A DNA stretch of 60,190 nt from an uncultured Dialister sp. (GTDB lineage Bacteria > Bacillota > Negativicutes > Veillonellales > Dialisteraceae): positions 1 to 60,190 of the forward strand of contig UQYL01000007.1 of assembly GCA_900545365.1 (NCBI GenBank), given 5' to 3'. A program made the position numbers and the translations under genes. Positions 32,554-38,123 of the stretch are shown piece by piece (within the stretch, counting starts at the first letter, position 1; every line of letters starts with the position of its first letter). Under the pieces are notes generated by a model, which was not told the origin of the DNA, did not search any database, and saw nothing but the letters and a program-made list of their open reading frames with translations.

Positions 32554-32648
32554 GGTGCCCTCCCCGCTGCCAGACTAGCCACATACAGCACCGCCGCGGT
32601 CATCGACAGGAGCGCCATGACCGCGCCCGCTCTTCTCAGCCAGTCCAT
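32550..32648 (-). CDS. 32-residue membrane peptide
   Basis: An ATG at 32648 with CGGAGG seven bases upstream opens a 32-codon frame. The product is almost wholly one hydrophobic helix (AVMALLSMTAAVLYVASLAA). Its start shares one base with the preceding stop and its stop overlaps the next ATG, so it is translationally locked into the operon. Function unknown. Confidence 0.55.
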   Translation of the reverse strand: MDWLRRAGAVMALLSMTAAVLYVASLAAGRAP

Positions 32649-32803
32649 CACGCGTCCTCCGGCAGAGGCATATCCTTCATCTCAGCACAGAAATTCCTGA
32701 CCGCTTCCTCTGCCACCTGCTCCGGCGTCGTCTTCCAGCACTTCGCCCACTCTTCGAGCAGTTCGTATTCCCACGCCGTGACTCTGATCTTCAGCTTTTC
32801 CAT
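32648..32803 (-). CDS. Small RHH-like protein
   Basis: A 51-residue frame starts at 32803 (SD GGGAGG). It begins with a strand (MEKLKIRVTAWEYELLEE) and two helices, a layout close to ribbon-helix-helix proteins, and ends acidic. It could be a small transcription regulator in the early operon. Confidence 0.55.
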   Translation of the reverse strand: MEKLKIRVTAWEYELLEEWAKCWKTTPEQVAEEAVRNFCAEMKDMPLPEDA

Positions 32804-32830
32804 ATTTTTCCCTCCGTCCGTGCAGCGCCT

Positions 32831-33268
32831 TTATTCTTCTACATGAGCGGCCATTACGACGGCTTCCACGTCGCCCGTATCTTTTCGGACGAACCACACC
32901 CGCTTCCCGTCCTCCGACAGGAATAAATCGCAGTTATCCGCCTTTTCGAGCAATGAAAACGCCCGCTCTGATATCCAGGCCGTCTTCTCTTTCGTGCTCA
33001 GGAGATGCAGCATGTCATCCATGCCGTACTGATATCGATTCGTCACCGTCAGCTGATGCTCCCTGTTCGCGTCCTCCAGATTCCGCTCCATTCCCGGCAC
33101 GGCATTCCAGCATGTCACGTCATAGGGATTCTCATTTGGCGGGAACCGCACAAGCATGAAATCGAAGATCGCCACATACAACGCGTCGTCCTTCGCACAG
33201 TAGCTGATCTCATTTCCCTTCTCGAATTTCTTCATGAGCGCGGCGCGGATCTTCCTGTAATTCAGCAT
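32831..33268 (-). CDS. Early phage protein of unknown function
   Basis: The 145-residue protein is a mixed alpha-beta protein. It opens MLNYRKIRAALMKKFEKGNEISYCAKDD and has a late DLFLSEDGKRVWFVRK. GGAGGGAAGGG lies before the ATG. I do not recognise the family. Confidence 0.6.
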   Translation of the reverse strand: MLNYRKIRAALMKKFEKGNEISYCAKDDALYVAIFDFMLVRFPPNENPYDVTCWNAVPGMERNLEDANREHQLTVTNRYQYGMDDMLHLLSTKEKTAWISERAFSLLEKADNCDLFLSEDGKRVWFVRKDTGDVEAVVMAAHVEE

Positions 33269-33522
33269 GTTTCCCTTCCCTCCTTTCTTTCGCAGTTCGC
33301 CATGACAGCTGCTTCGATCCCTTTGACGATATTCATCGCATCATCCGGTTCTCTGGAAGCAGCTTCTATGATGATGCCCGCCAGGACGGCGGCGAAATTA
33401 CGCACGTCGGGAATCGTATGGCTGGCTCTCGCTGTTCCGTCTTCTTCATTGAGCACGGCCAGAATGTACTGCTTTCCTTCGAGAGCGTCCGAAGCCGCCT
33501 GGAAAGCGTTTTCCTGATTCAT
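33262..33522 (-). CDS. Small early protein of unknown function
   Basis: The 86-residue product starts at 33522 behind AAAGGAG. It contains EGKQYILAVLNEEDGTARASHTIPDVRNFAAVLAGI and looks like a compact alpha-beta domain. It overlaps the next gene by seven bases. Confidence 0.55.
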   Translation of the reverse strand: MNQENAFQAASDALEGKQYILAVLNEEDGTARASHTIPDVRNFAAVLAGIIIEAASREPDDAMNIVKGIEAAVMANCERKEGRETC

Positions 33523-33535
33523 TCCCTGTCTCCTT

Positions 33536-34018
33536 TCAATCTCTGTAAAGTGCGGATATGCCTTCCCATGCGCACTGCTTAGAGCAATATTTCTGCTCCT
33601 TTTTCTTCGGCGGTATCGTGAACGTCTTTCCGCACACCGGACAGACCCGGATGATCTGTTTCTTCGGTTTATTGGAGAAATACCGTTGCTGACATTCTTT
33701 GGAGCAAAACTTTTGATGGCTGTTCTCCGTTTGAAAGAGTTCTCCACAGCACTTACACCGCTTTTGAATAGGGTCCCTCTCGCCGGGCGGCTTCCATTCC
33801 GGCAGTGCTCCGTCCGGGCACGCGTACAGGCATTGGTACGGCCAGTACGTCTCACTCTGGATCTCCGAGCCGTCTTTTCTCAACTCTCGGACGACCAGCG
33901 TCGCGCCGCGGGCAATGAAGCCGACCGCCGTACCGAGGACGGGCTTCCCGTTTGGCAGGCGGAAATACATCGTCATGCCTGTCGTCTTCGTGAGCCGATG
34001 CCATTCCTCCGCTGTCAT
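33536..34018 (-). CDS. Zinc-knuckle phage protein
   Basis: The 160-residue protein has an N-terminal alpha-beta part and two similar FCS-like zinc knuckles in the C-terminal half: KRCKCCGELFQTENSHQKFCSKECQQRY and RVCPVCGKTFTIPPKKKEQKYCSKQC (each quoted in pieces of a duplicated unit). Such knuckles bind nucleic acid or protein. It overlaps the LysM gene stop by four bases. Confidence 0.65.
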   Translation of the reverse strand: MTAEEWHRLTKTTGMTMYFRLPNGKPVLGTAVGFIARGATLVVRELRKDGSEIQSETYWPYQCLYACPDGALPEWKPPGERDPIQKRCKCCGELFQTENSHQKFCSKECQQRYFSNKPKKQIIRVCPVCGKTFTIPPKKKEQKYCSKQCAWEGISALYRD

Positions 34019-34290
34019 TTGATACGCTCCACAGTCACCCGCAGCGTCTGCCCCGGCCGGAGCGCCGCCGCGTCGGTGATGCCGTTCTGCTCTTTGATCG
34101 CCCGTACCACATCTCGGATATCATCCTGCTCAGTGGCAAGGCGCGCCGCGAGATCCCACACCGTGTCGCCCGCTTCCACCGTGGCCACATAAGTCACCGT
34201 CTCCATGTCCGGCGGTTCGCTGATCTGCCACGCATACGCCGCGCCGCCGATCATCACCGCCGCGGCCGCCATTGCCATCACTTTTTTCAT
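34015..34290 (-). CDS. Exported LysM-domain protein in the early operon
   Basis: The 91-residue protein has a signal-like N-terminus (KKVMAMAAAAVMIGGAAYA) and a LysM domain (VEAGDTVWDLAARLA ... LRPGQTLRVTV). LysM binds peptidoglycan. An exported cell-wall binder among early replication genes is unusual; it could act in superinfection exclusion or on the envelope during lysogeny escape. That role is speculation. Confidence 0.75.
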   Translation of the reverse strand: MKKVMAMAAAAVMIGGAAYAWQISEPPDMETVTYVATVEAGDTVWDLAARLATEQDDIRDVVRAIKEQNGITDAAALRPGQTLRVTVERIK

Positions 34291-34544
34291 GCTTCCCTTC
34301 TCCTCCTATTTGAAATCACGATATCCGCCACCTGCGACGAATGCGTTTTTAAGCCGATACGCAGCGCTCCCCGCGCCTCAATCCATTTCCTCAATCCGTC
34401 TACCGGTATGATCGTCTTCCTTCCAATCTTGATGGCGGGAAACGAGGTTTCATTCTTGACCCAGTCCAAAATGACGCCGATCCCTACCGTGCACATTTCA
34501 GCTGCCTCCTCCGGAATGACAGCGATTTTCTCTTTGCTTTCCAT
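34287..34544 (-). CDS. Excisionase-like small DNA-binding protein
   Basis: The 85-residue protein starts at 34544 behind GGAGGAAGGAG-like bases. It has a MerR/Xis-type winged-helix pattern: IPEEAAEMCTVGIGVILDWVKNETSFPAIKIGRKTIIPVDGLRKWIE. It may be the excisionase or a helix-turn-helix regulator of the early operon. Confidence 0.65.
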   Translation of the reverse strand: MESKEKIAVIPEEAAEMCTVGIGVILDWVKNETSFPAIKIGRKTIIPVDGLRKWIEARGALRIGLKTHSSQVADIVISNRRRREA

Positions 34545-34570
34545 TTCTCCTTCCTCCTCTGCCTCCCTGT

Positions 34571-34590
34571 TATAATCTGTATAGAAAGGA
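34571..34590 (+). promoter_or_regulatory. Rightward -10 element and leader of the DUF2321-like gene
   Basis: TATAAT (34572-34577) is followed by CTGTATAGAAAGG and an ATG at 34602. The arrangement resembles the modules at 35,489, 35,890 and 36,707, though it is less identical. No clear -35 box is seen. Confidence 0.55.
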
Positions 34591-34601
34591 CGTGAACAAT
34601 C

Positions 34602-35162
34602 ATGTATGACACTAAGCATTTCTATTCCACCGCTTTAATCTGTGAAGGCGGTCATATTCTCTGTACGAATTTGGAAAAATATCCCGAGCAGAATATTCCC
34701 TATTGCCCAAAATGCCACGAGCCATGTATATCAAAATGCCCGCATTGCGGTGCTCCAATTCACGGGGATTTCATGGGAATCGCCTATCCTCATTCCACTT
34801 ACTTGAATGCAAGAGGATATGTGCCTTCAGAATATCCTGAAAAAAGAGTTCTGTGCATTCAGCCGATTAACGAACCGCCTGCCTTCTGTTACAACTGCAG
34901 TAGCCCCTATCCCTGGACAAAGCAGCTTCTTGAAGAAGCTGAAAAAATCGTAGATCTTATGGACGACCTTACAGAGGAACAGAAAAATACATTGAAAGGA
35001 TGTTTCCCGGACCTCATTACGGATACCATTAAGACCACTACTTCTGCTCTTACAGTAGAAAAAATCCTTCGTTCCGTAAGTCGTATTCCTGTGACTGCTT
35101 TGCAGAACATTCTTTACACGAAGCTAACAGATACTGCTCTTACTTTTCTTGGATGGAAATAG
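34602..35162 (+). CDS. DUF2321-like zinc protein (rightward moron)
   Basis: The 186-residue protein has YSTALICEGGHILCTNLEKYPE at the start and zinc-type pairs CPKCHEPC, CPHCGAPIHG and CYNC within the first 105 residues, typical of DUF2321. The C-terminal half is helical. It is read against the early operon, has its own -10 element, and is more A+T-rich than its neighbours. These signs suggest an accessory gene expressed in the lysogen. Function unknown. Its last 23 bases overlap the convergent gene at 35,140. Confidence 0.7.
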   Translation: MYDTKHFYSTALICEGGHILCTNLEKYPEQNIPYCPKCHEPCISKCPHCGAPIHGDFMGIAYPHSTYLNARGYVPSEYPEKRVLCIQPINEPPAFCYNCSSPYPWTKQLLEEAEKIVDLMDDLTEEQKNTLKGCFPDLITDTIKTTTSALTVEKILRSVSRIPVTALQNILYTKLTDTALTFLGWK

Positions 35163-35376
35163 AGCTGACATTCTGGAACATCTCATTGAGCCTATCTATA
35201 TACCCCTCATTTACAGGTGGAGTATCTTGGATAAAAGCATTCGCTCTCGTGATGTACAGGGTATAAAACTCCATCTTTAGTAAAGCCAGTCTTCGTATTT
35301 CCTGAGCCGTTATGCCTTCCCGCTCCATTTCCTGTCTGACGCGGATCATGTCGGCTCTTTCTTTTTCGTCAATCAC
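35140..35376 (-). CDS. Small helical early protein
   Basis: The 78-residue product starts at GTG with GGGAGG seven bases upstream. It is helical and charged (DEKERADMIRVRQEMEREGITAQEIRRLALLKMEF). It overlaps the 3' end of the convergent DUF2321-like gene. Function unknown. Confidence 0.55.
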   Translation of the reverse strand: MIDEKERADMIRVRQEMEREGITAQEIRRLALLKMEFYTLYITRANAFIQDTPPVNEGYIDRLNEMFQNVSSISIQEK

Positions 35377-35488
35377 AGCAATCCCTCCCTTCTTCTGTGG
35401 ATTCCTTATTGCTTTTCCCTGTCTTTGGAACAGAAACCGTCACGGCGCATTTGCATTTGTACTTCTCATTCCTCCCACGCCCCCTGTC

Positions 35489-35519
35489 GTATACTGAATA
35501 CGGAAAGGAGGTGATCCCC
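35489..35519 (+). promoter_or_regulatory. Repeated promoter-SD module, copy 1
   Basis: GTATACTGAATACGGAAAGG (35,489-35,508) runs straight into AGGTG and the ATG at 35520. TATACT is the -10 box. Copies 2 and 3 (about 35,890 and 36,707) are nearly identical. GTAT and ATAC form a small dyad across the -10 box that could be an operator. Confidence 0.65.
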
Positions 35520-35720
35520 ATGAATATGATTCCTGTTCAATCATCCAATGTGTCCTTCATCGGATACGAGAACGGCCTCATTTATGTTCAGTTCCACAGT
35601 GGAGCAGTCTATCAGTATCGTGCGAGCGAAGAACTGTTCCGCCAGTTCCTTGCTGCTCCGTCCAAAGGCCGCTTCGTCCATCAGTACCTGACGCCGCTCC
35701 CCTACGACCGCATTCGCTGA
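35520..35720 (+). CDS. KTSC-domain protein (rightward)
   Basis: The 66-residue protein is a KTSC domain: SSNVSFIGYENGLIYVQFHSGAVYQY followed by FRQFLAAPSKGRFVHQYL. KTSC domains are found near Lys-tRNA synthetase and RNA-binding proteins; their role is unclear. It is read against the early operon from its own promoter module and overlaps the leftward 35,578-35,862 frame. Confidence 0.8.
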   Translation: MNMIPVQSSNVSFIGYENGLIYVQFHSGAVYQYRASEELFRQFLAAPSKGRFVHQYLTPLPYDRIR

Positions 35721-35862
35721 CCGGTACGGAAAATTCATCTGATACCATTCGCACCTGCACGTCCGTCACAATCACCGCATCGTGGGGCGTGCAGTTTTTT
35801 TGCATGAATGCCGCCACCGGTTCGCACAGCCTCATCAGTTCCTTCTTCATCGCTTCATCCAT
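35578..35862 (-). CDS. Early protein with C-terminus overwritten by the KTSC gene
   Basis: The 94-residue frame starts at 35862 (SD GGAGGAGG). The first 48 residues look natural (MKKELMRLCEPVAAFMQKN, TPHDAVIVTDVQVRMVSDEFSVPVS). The rest is the exact antisense of the KTSC gene and is Gly/Arg-rich. The likely history is an insertion of the rightward cassette that removed the native stop. Expression is still plausible because the SD is strong. Confidence 0.5.
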   Translation of the reverse strand: MDEAMKKELMRLCEPVAAFMQKNCTPHDAVIVTDVQVRMVSDEFSVPVSECGRRGAASGTDGRSGLWTEQQGTGGTVLRSHDTDRLLHCGTEHK

Positions 35863-35889
35863 TTCTCATTCCTCCTCCGCCTCCCTGCC

Positions 35890-35920
35890 GTATACTGAAT
35901 ACAGAAAGGAGGTGAATACC
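35890..35920 (+). promoter_or_regulatory. Repeated promoter-SD module, copy 2
   Basis: GTATACTGAATACAGAAAGG leads to AGGTGAATACC and the ATG at 35921. The stretch of about 34 bases is identical to copy 3. Confidence 0.7.
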
Positions 35921-36139
35921 ATGTCATTTACAGAAGACCAACTCACCCGCATTTCTTCCGAACTGGCGATTCTTACTCTTCAGCGCCGTATCGGAAATCT
36001 GAATAAGCCAGTCCCCTCTCCGGACAGCCTTCGGGAAATCGATCTGTATCAGGATGATAAAACCGTAGTCCATAACTTCCTTTGCCACTTCGCAGACATC
36101 CGTGAAGAGCTGAAGCGGCAGTCAGAAGAAATGGAATAA
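35921..36139 (+). CDS. Small rightward protein of unknown function
   Basis: The 72-residue protein is helical at both ends (EDQLTRISSELAILTLQRRIGNL and HFADIREELKRQSEE) with a central NKPVPSPDSLREIDLYQDD. It has its own promoter module (copy 2) and runs against the early operon. No family is recognised. Confidence 0.65.
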   Translation: MSFTEDQLTRISSELAILTLQRRIGNLNKPVPSPDSLREIDLYQDDKTVVHNFLCHFADIREELKRQSEEME

Positions 36140-36313
36140 TCAAATCTCCCTCCTTCCAAGAATGGCCCGCACATGGCCGAAGACCTCATCGAGGTCCCCT
36201 ATCTGCGCGCCATTCTTTTTTAGTGCCTCAATCACATCCTCTGCGGCGCGCTCGAAAGCCTTCTGCCGCTCCGCAAAATCCGGAACCCCGCGCACTTCAT
36301 CATGGGGAATCAT
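36140..36313 (-). CDS. Small early protein
   Basis: The 57-residue product starts at 36313 behind GGGAGGAAGC. It is helical with FERAAEDVIEALKKNGAQIGDLDEVFGHVRAIL. It abuts the convergent stop at 36139. Function unknown. Confidence 0.55.
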   Translation of the reverse strand: MIPHDEVRGVPDFAERQKAFERAAEDVIEALKKNGAQIGDLDEVFGHVRAILGRREI

Positions 36314-36341
36314 GCTTCTTCCCTCCCTTCGCATCACCCGG

Positions 36342-36476
36342 TCAAAACAAAAGTTCTATATGCAGAGTGATGCGGCAGCTGCACTCTTTTTCCATGCATT
36401 TCACTTTTAGAATCAACTCCTTCGCATCTTCCCATGATCTGACTTTGGCTCTCACAACAACTTCCAGCATCGGCAT
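36342..36476 (-). CDS. 44-residue early protein, paralogue of the 36,993 gene
   Basis: An ATG at 36476 with AGGAGGTG upstream opens a 44-codon frame (MPMLEVVVRAKVRSWEDAKE). It shares with the 36,993 product an N-terminal strand, a helix and a MEKE-x-xC-x-C motif near the end. The two are probably duplicated. Function unknown; the cysteines could bind metal. Confidence 0.6.
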   Translation of the reverse strand: MPMLEVVVRAKVRSWEDAKELILKVKCMEKECSCRITLHIELLF

Positions 36477-36489
36477 TCTCTGCACCTCC

Positions 36490-36675
36490 TCACCACGGAA
36501 ACTTCAGCTTTTTCCTCAGGTCCATCATCGACAATGCCTCGCCGGTGACAGGCATATCCTGAAGCAGCCATTTCACCGTGCCGGCGAATCCATCGAAATC
36601 CGCAGCCGTCATTCCTTCCCTGTGCATCACTTCAAGGAAATCCAGAATGACGGCTCTTTTTCTCTCTTCCGTCAA
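36490..36675 (-). CDS. Small early protein
   Basis: The 61-residue product probably starts at TTG (36675) with GAGG upstream. It is helical: RAVILDFLEVMHREGMTAADFDGFAGTVKWLLQDM. It lies between two paralogous tiny genes. Function unknown; the start is uncertain. Confidence 0.5.
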   Translation of the reverse strand: MTEERKRAVILDFLEVMHREGMTAADFDGFAGTVKWLLQDMPVTGEALSMMDLRKKLKFPW

Positions 36676-36706
36676 TTCCCACGCCTCATTTCACCCTCCG
36701 CCCTTC

Positions 36707-36738
36707 TGTATACTGAATACAGAAAGGAGGTGAATACC
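36707..36738 (+). promoter_or_regulatory. Repeated promoter-SD module, copy 3
   Basis: TGTATACTGAATACAGAAAG leads to GAGGTGAATACC and the ATG at 36739. It is identical to copy 2 over about 34 bases. Confidence 0.7.
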
Positions 36739-36954
36739 ATGACCGACAACACCTACATATATCGGGTAGACTGCTCCCACTTGTCCCGCGAGCAGTACAT
36801 CGCCATGCTGGATGCGTTCGACTCCTGGTGCGCCGTCTGCTTTGACCGAGACGACGACGCTCAGATTTTCCAGTCACTCTGGACCGGCGAAGAAGACCTT
36901 CGCGATTTAATATCCATCCCAGACGGATGCTCCGTACTGCGTTCCCGCAGCTGA
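36739..36954 (+). CDS. Small rightward acidic protein
   Basis: The 71-residue protein is acidic and compact: YIYRVDCSHLSREQYIAMLDAF, then WCAVCFDRDDDAQIFQSLWTG. It has its own promoter module and is followed by a good terminator, so it is a complete transcription unit inserted into the early operon. Small acidic phage proteins are often inhibitors of host or phage-defence proteins, but nothing specific supports that here. Confidence 0.65.
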   Translation: MTDNTYIYRVDCSHLSREQYIAMLDAFDSWCAVCFDRDDDAQIFQSLWTGEEDLRDLISIPDGCSVLRSRS

Positions 36955-36961
36955 TGTTGGA

Positions 36962-36995
36962 AACGATGCGTATTACCGTGCGCATCGTTTTTTTA
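36962..36995. terminator. Terminator after the 36,739 gene
   Basis: AACGATGCG (36962-36970) pairs perfectly with CGCATCGTT (36981-36989), followed by seven T. The T tract overlaps the stop of the leftward gene. Confidence 0.88.
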
Positions 36996-37130
36996 TTCCG
37001 CCTTTTTCGGGTCTTTCTTCATAGATACCGTCACTGCACATTCGCAATGAAACTCCTTCTCCATACGTTCTGCCATGCGGACAATCTCCTCCAGGTCCTC
37101 GGCATCTGCCACAACGATATGTACTTTCAT
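36993..37130 (-). CDS. 45-residue early protein, paralogue of the 36,342 gene
   Basis: An ATG at 37130 behind GGAGGTG opens a 45-codon frame (MKVHIVVADAEDLEEIVRMA). It contains MEKEFHCECAV and a lysine-rich end. It is the first gene after the Cro-like gene in the leftward operon. Related to the 36,342 product. Function unknown. Confidence 0.6.
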   Translation of the reverse strand: MKVHIVVADAEDLEEIVRMAERMEKEFHCECAVTVSMKKDPKKAE

Positions 37131-37196
37131 CCCCCACACCTCCTTTCAGCCGGCCGGGCGGGAGGGCCGCCTGGCTCTTCTCCTTCTTTTTATTTT

Positions 37197-37212
37197 GTTT
37201 CCTTTAGGAAAC
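37197..37212. promoter_or_regulatory. Phage operator-like palindrome
   Basis: GTTTCC-TTTA-GGAAAC is a 6-4-6 dyad overlapping the Cro-like stop codon. Partial matches lie in the switch region at 37436-37451 (GTTTCCTTTACGATAC) and 37487-37497 (TTTTAGGAAAC), and TTTTTAGAAAC near 37,527. The repressor probably binds these sites. Confidence 0.65.
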
Positions 37213-37416
37213 TTTGCGGCAAAAAAATATTTCCATTGTCTTTTCAACCGAAAGATTCAATGCCTCGATAATTCTTACTATTTCATCTCTTGTGAACTCA
37301 TGGATTCCGCGTACTTTTTTATTCCACGTCGATCGATTCATGTTGATTTTAGTAAGAAACTCCTGTAATGAATACCCTTTCAGTTTTATTTCTGCATACA
37401 GCATATTCTTATTCAT
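37204..37416 (-). CDS. Cro-like helix-turn-helix regulator
   Basis: The 70-residue protein contains an HTH of the phage Cro/CI type: LQEFLTKINMNRSTWNKKVRGIHEFTRDEIVRIIEALN. It starts the leftward early operon and is divergent from the CI-like gene. GGGAGGGGAC precedes the ATG. It probably favours lytic growth by shutting down repressor expression. Confidence 0.75.
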   Translation of the reverse strand: MNKNMLYAEIKLKGYSLQEFLTKINMNRSTWNKKVRGIHEFTRDEIVRIIEALNLSVEKTMEIFFCRKVS

Positions 37417-37573
37417 CCTGTCCCCTCCCTTCGTTGTTTCCTTTACGATACTTACATATTACCACTTCCATCCCAACGTGTAAATATTTTAGGAAACATT
37501 TTTCTCTCTATTTTTCATTTTTGTTGATTTTTAGAAACAAACGCTGTATTATGTTTACAAGGAGGCTTTTTGA
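37417..37573. promoter_or_regulatory. Divergent lysis-lysogeny switch region
   Basis: Rightward TTGATT (37524-37529) and TATTAT (37547-37552) are 17 bases apart and would drive the CI-like gene. Three operator-like half or full sites of the GTTTCC/GGAAAC type lie between the divergent genes. The region is strongly A+T-rich. The leftward promoter is not obvious by eye. Confidence 0.65.
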
Positions 37574-37954
37574 ATGACCATAAATGAGATGATAAAGAAA
37601 AGACGCCTTGACCTTGGATTGACCCTTGAAGAAGTAGCAGAACATGTGGGTGTAGGAAAAGGAACCGTCCAGAAATGGGAAACCGGCTCTATCAAGAATA
37701 TGCGCCGGGACAAAATGGCATTGCTTGCAGAAGTATTAAAGATCCCACCGACTTTCCTTCTTTTTGGGGAGCAGGATATACCAGAGGCATCGATTGCTCC
37801 ATTATGCCCCATGAACTGCACGGATCATGAAAAAGATCTGATCCGCAAATACCGCTGTCTGCCTCCGCCCGTGCAGAACGCCGTGGATACCATGATCGAC
37901 GGCCAGTACGAACTCGTCCGCCCCCGGGTCAAGAACGAAGAGGAAATCTCTTAG
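37574..37954 (+). CDS. CI-like repressor (short form)
   Basis: The 126-residue protein has an N-terminal XRE-type HTH (about 8-62: RLDLGLTLEEVAEHVGVGKGTVQKWETGSIKNMRRDKMALLAEVLKI quoted as a family core in parts) and a short helical C-terminus, without the LexA-like autocleavage domain. Repressors of this size are usually controlled by antirepressors rather than RecA; the Rha gene could have supplied one. It is divergent from the Cro-like gene. Confidence 0.82.
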   Translation: MTINEMIKKRRLDLGLTLEEVAEHVGVGKGTVQKWETGSIKNMRRDKMALLAEVLKIPPTFLLFGEQDIPEASIAPLCPMNCTDHEKDLIRKYRCLPPPVQNAVDTMIDGQYELVRPRVKNEEEIS

Positions 37955-38010
37955 TCATAGATTTTCACACCCGCCCCCACCGCCGGTGATTTTGTTATTC
38001 TTTCCTATAT

Positions 38011-38039
38011 TTGACAATATTCCTTAACGCATTTATAAT
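38011..38039 (+). promoter_or_regulatory. Consensus sigma70 promoter of the AbiF-associated RNA
   Basis: TTGACA (38011-38016) and TATAAT (38034-38039) match the consensus perfectly with 17-base spacing. This is the best promoter in the prophage by eye, so the RNA is probably abundant in the lysogen. Confidence 0.88.
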
Positions 38040-38045
38040 GGAGAT

Positions 38046-38123
38046 ACTTAAAAGAGAGTGCTGGAATCTCTACGGGGACCAGTGCGGAAAAAGTCTTCTC
38101 CATTATCGGAGGAGGCTTTTTTT
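38046..38123 (+). ncRNA. Structured small RNA upstream of the AbiF-like HEPN gene
   Basis: About 80 nt run from the promoter to a terminator. AGAGA (38053-38057) pairs with TCTCT (38067-38071). GTGCTGG (38058-38064) in that loop can pair with CCAGTGC (38079-38085) to form an H-type pseudoknot. The 3' end is a 9-bp hairpin (38093-38101 with 38108-38116) plus seven T. The right arm contains the SD GGAGGAGG of the downstream GTG. The RNA is therefore expected both as a free transcript and as the leader of rare read-through mRNA. AbiF-family toxins have been reported with such upstream RNAs (from memory). Confidence 0.72.
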
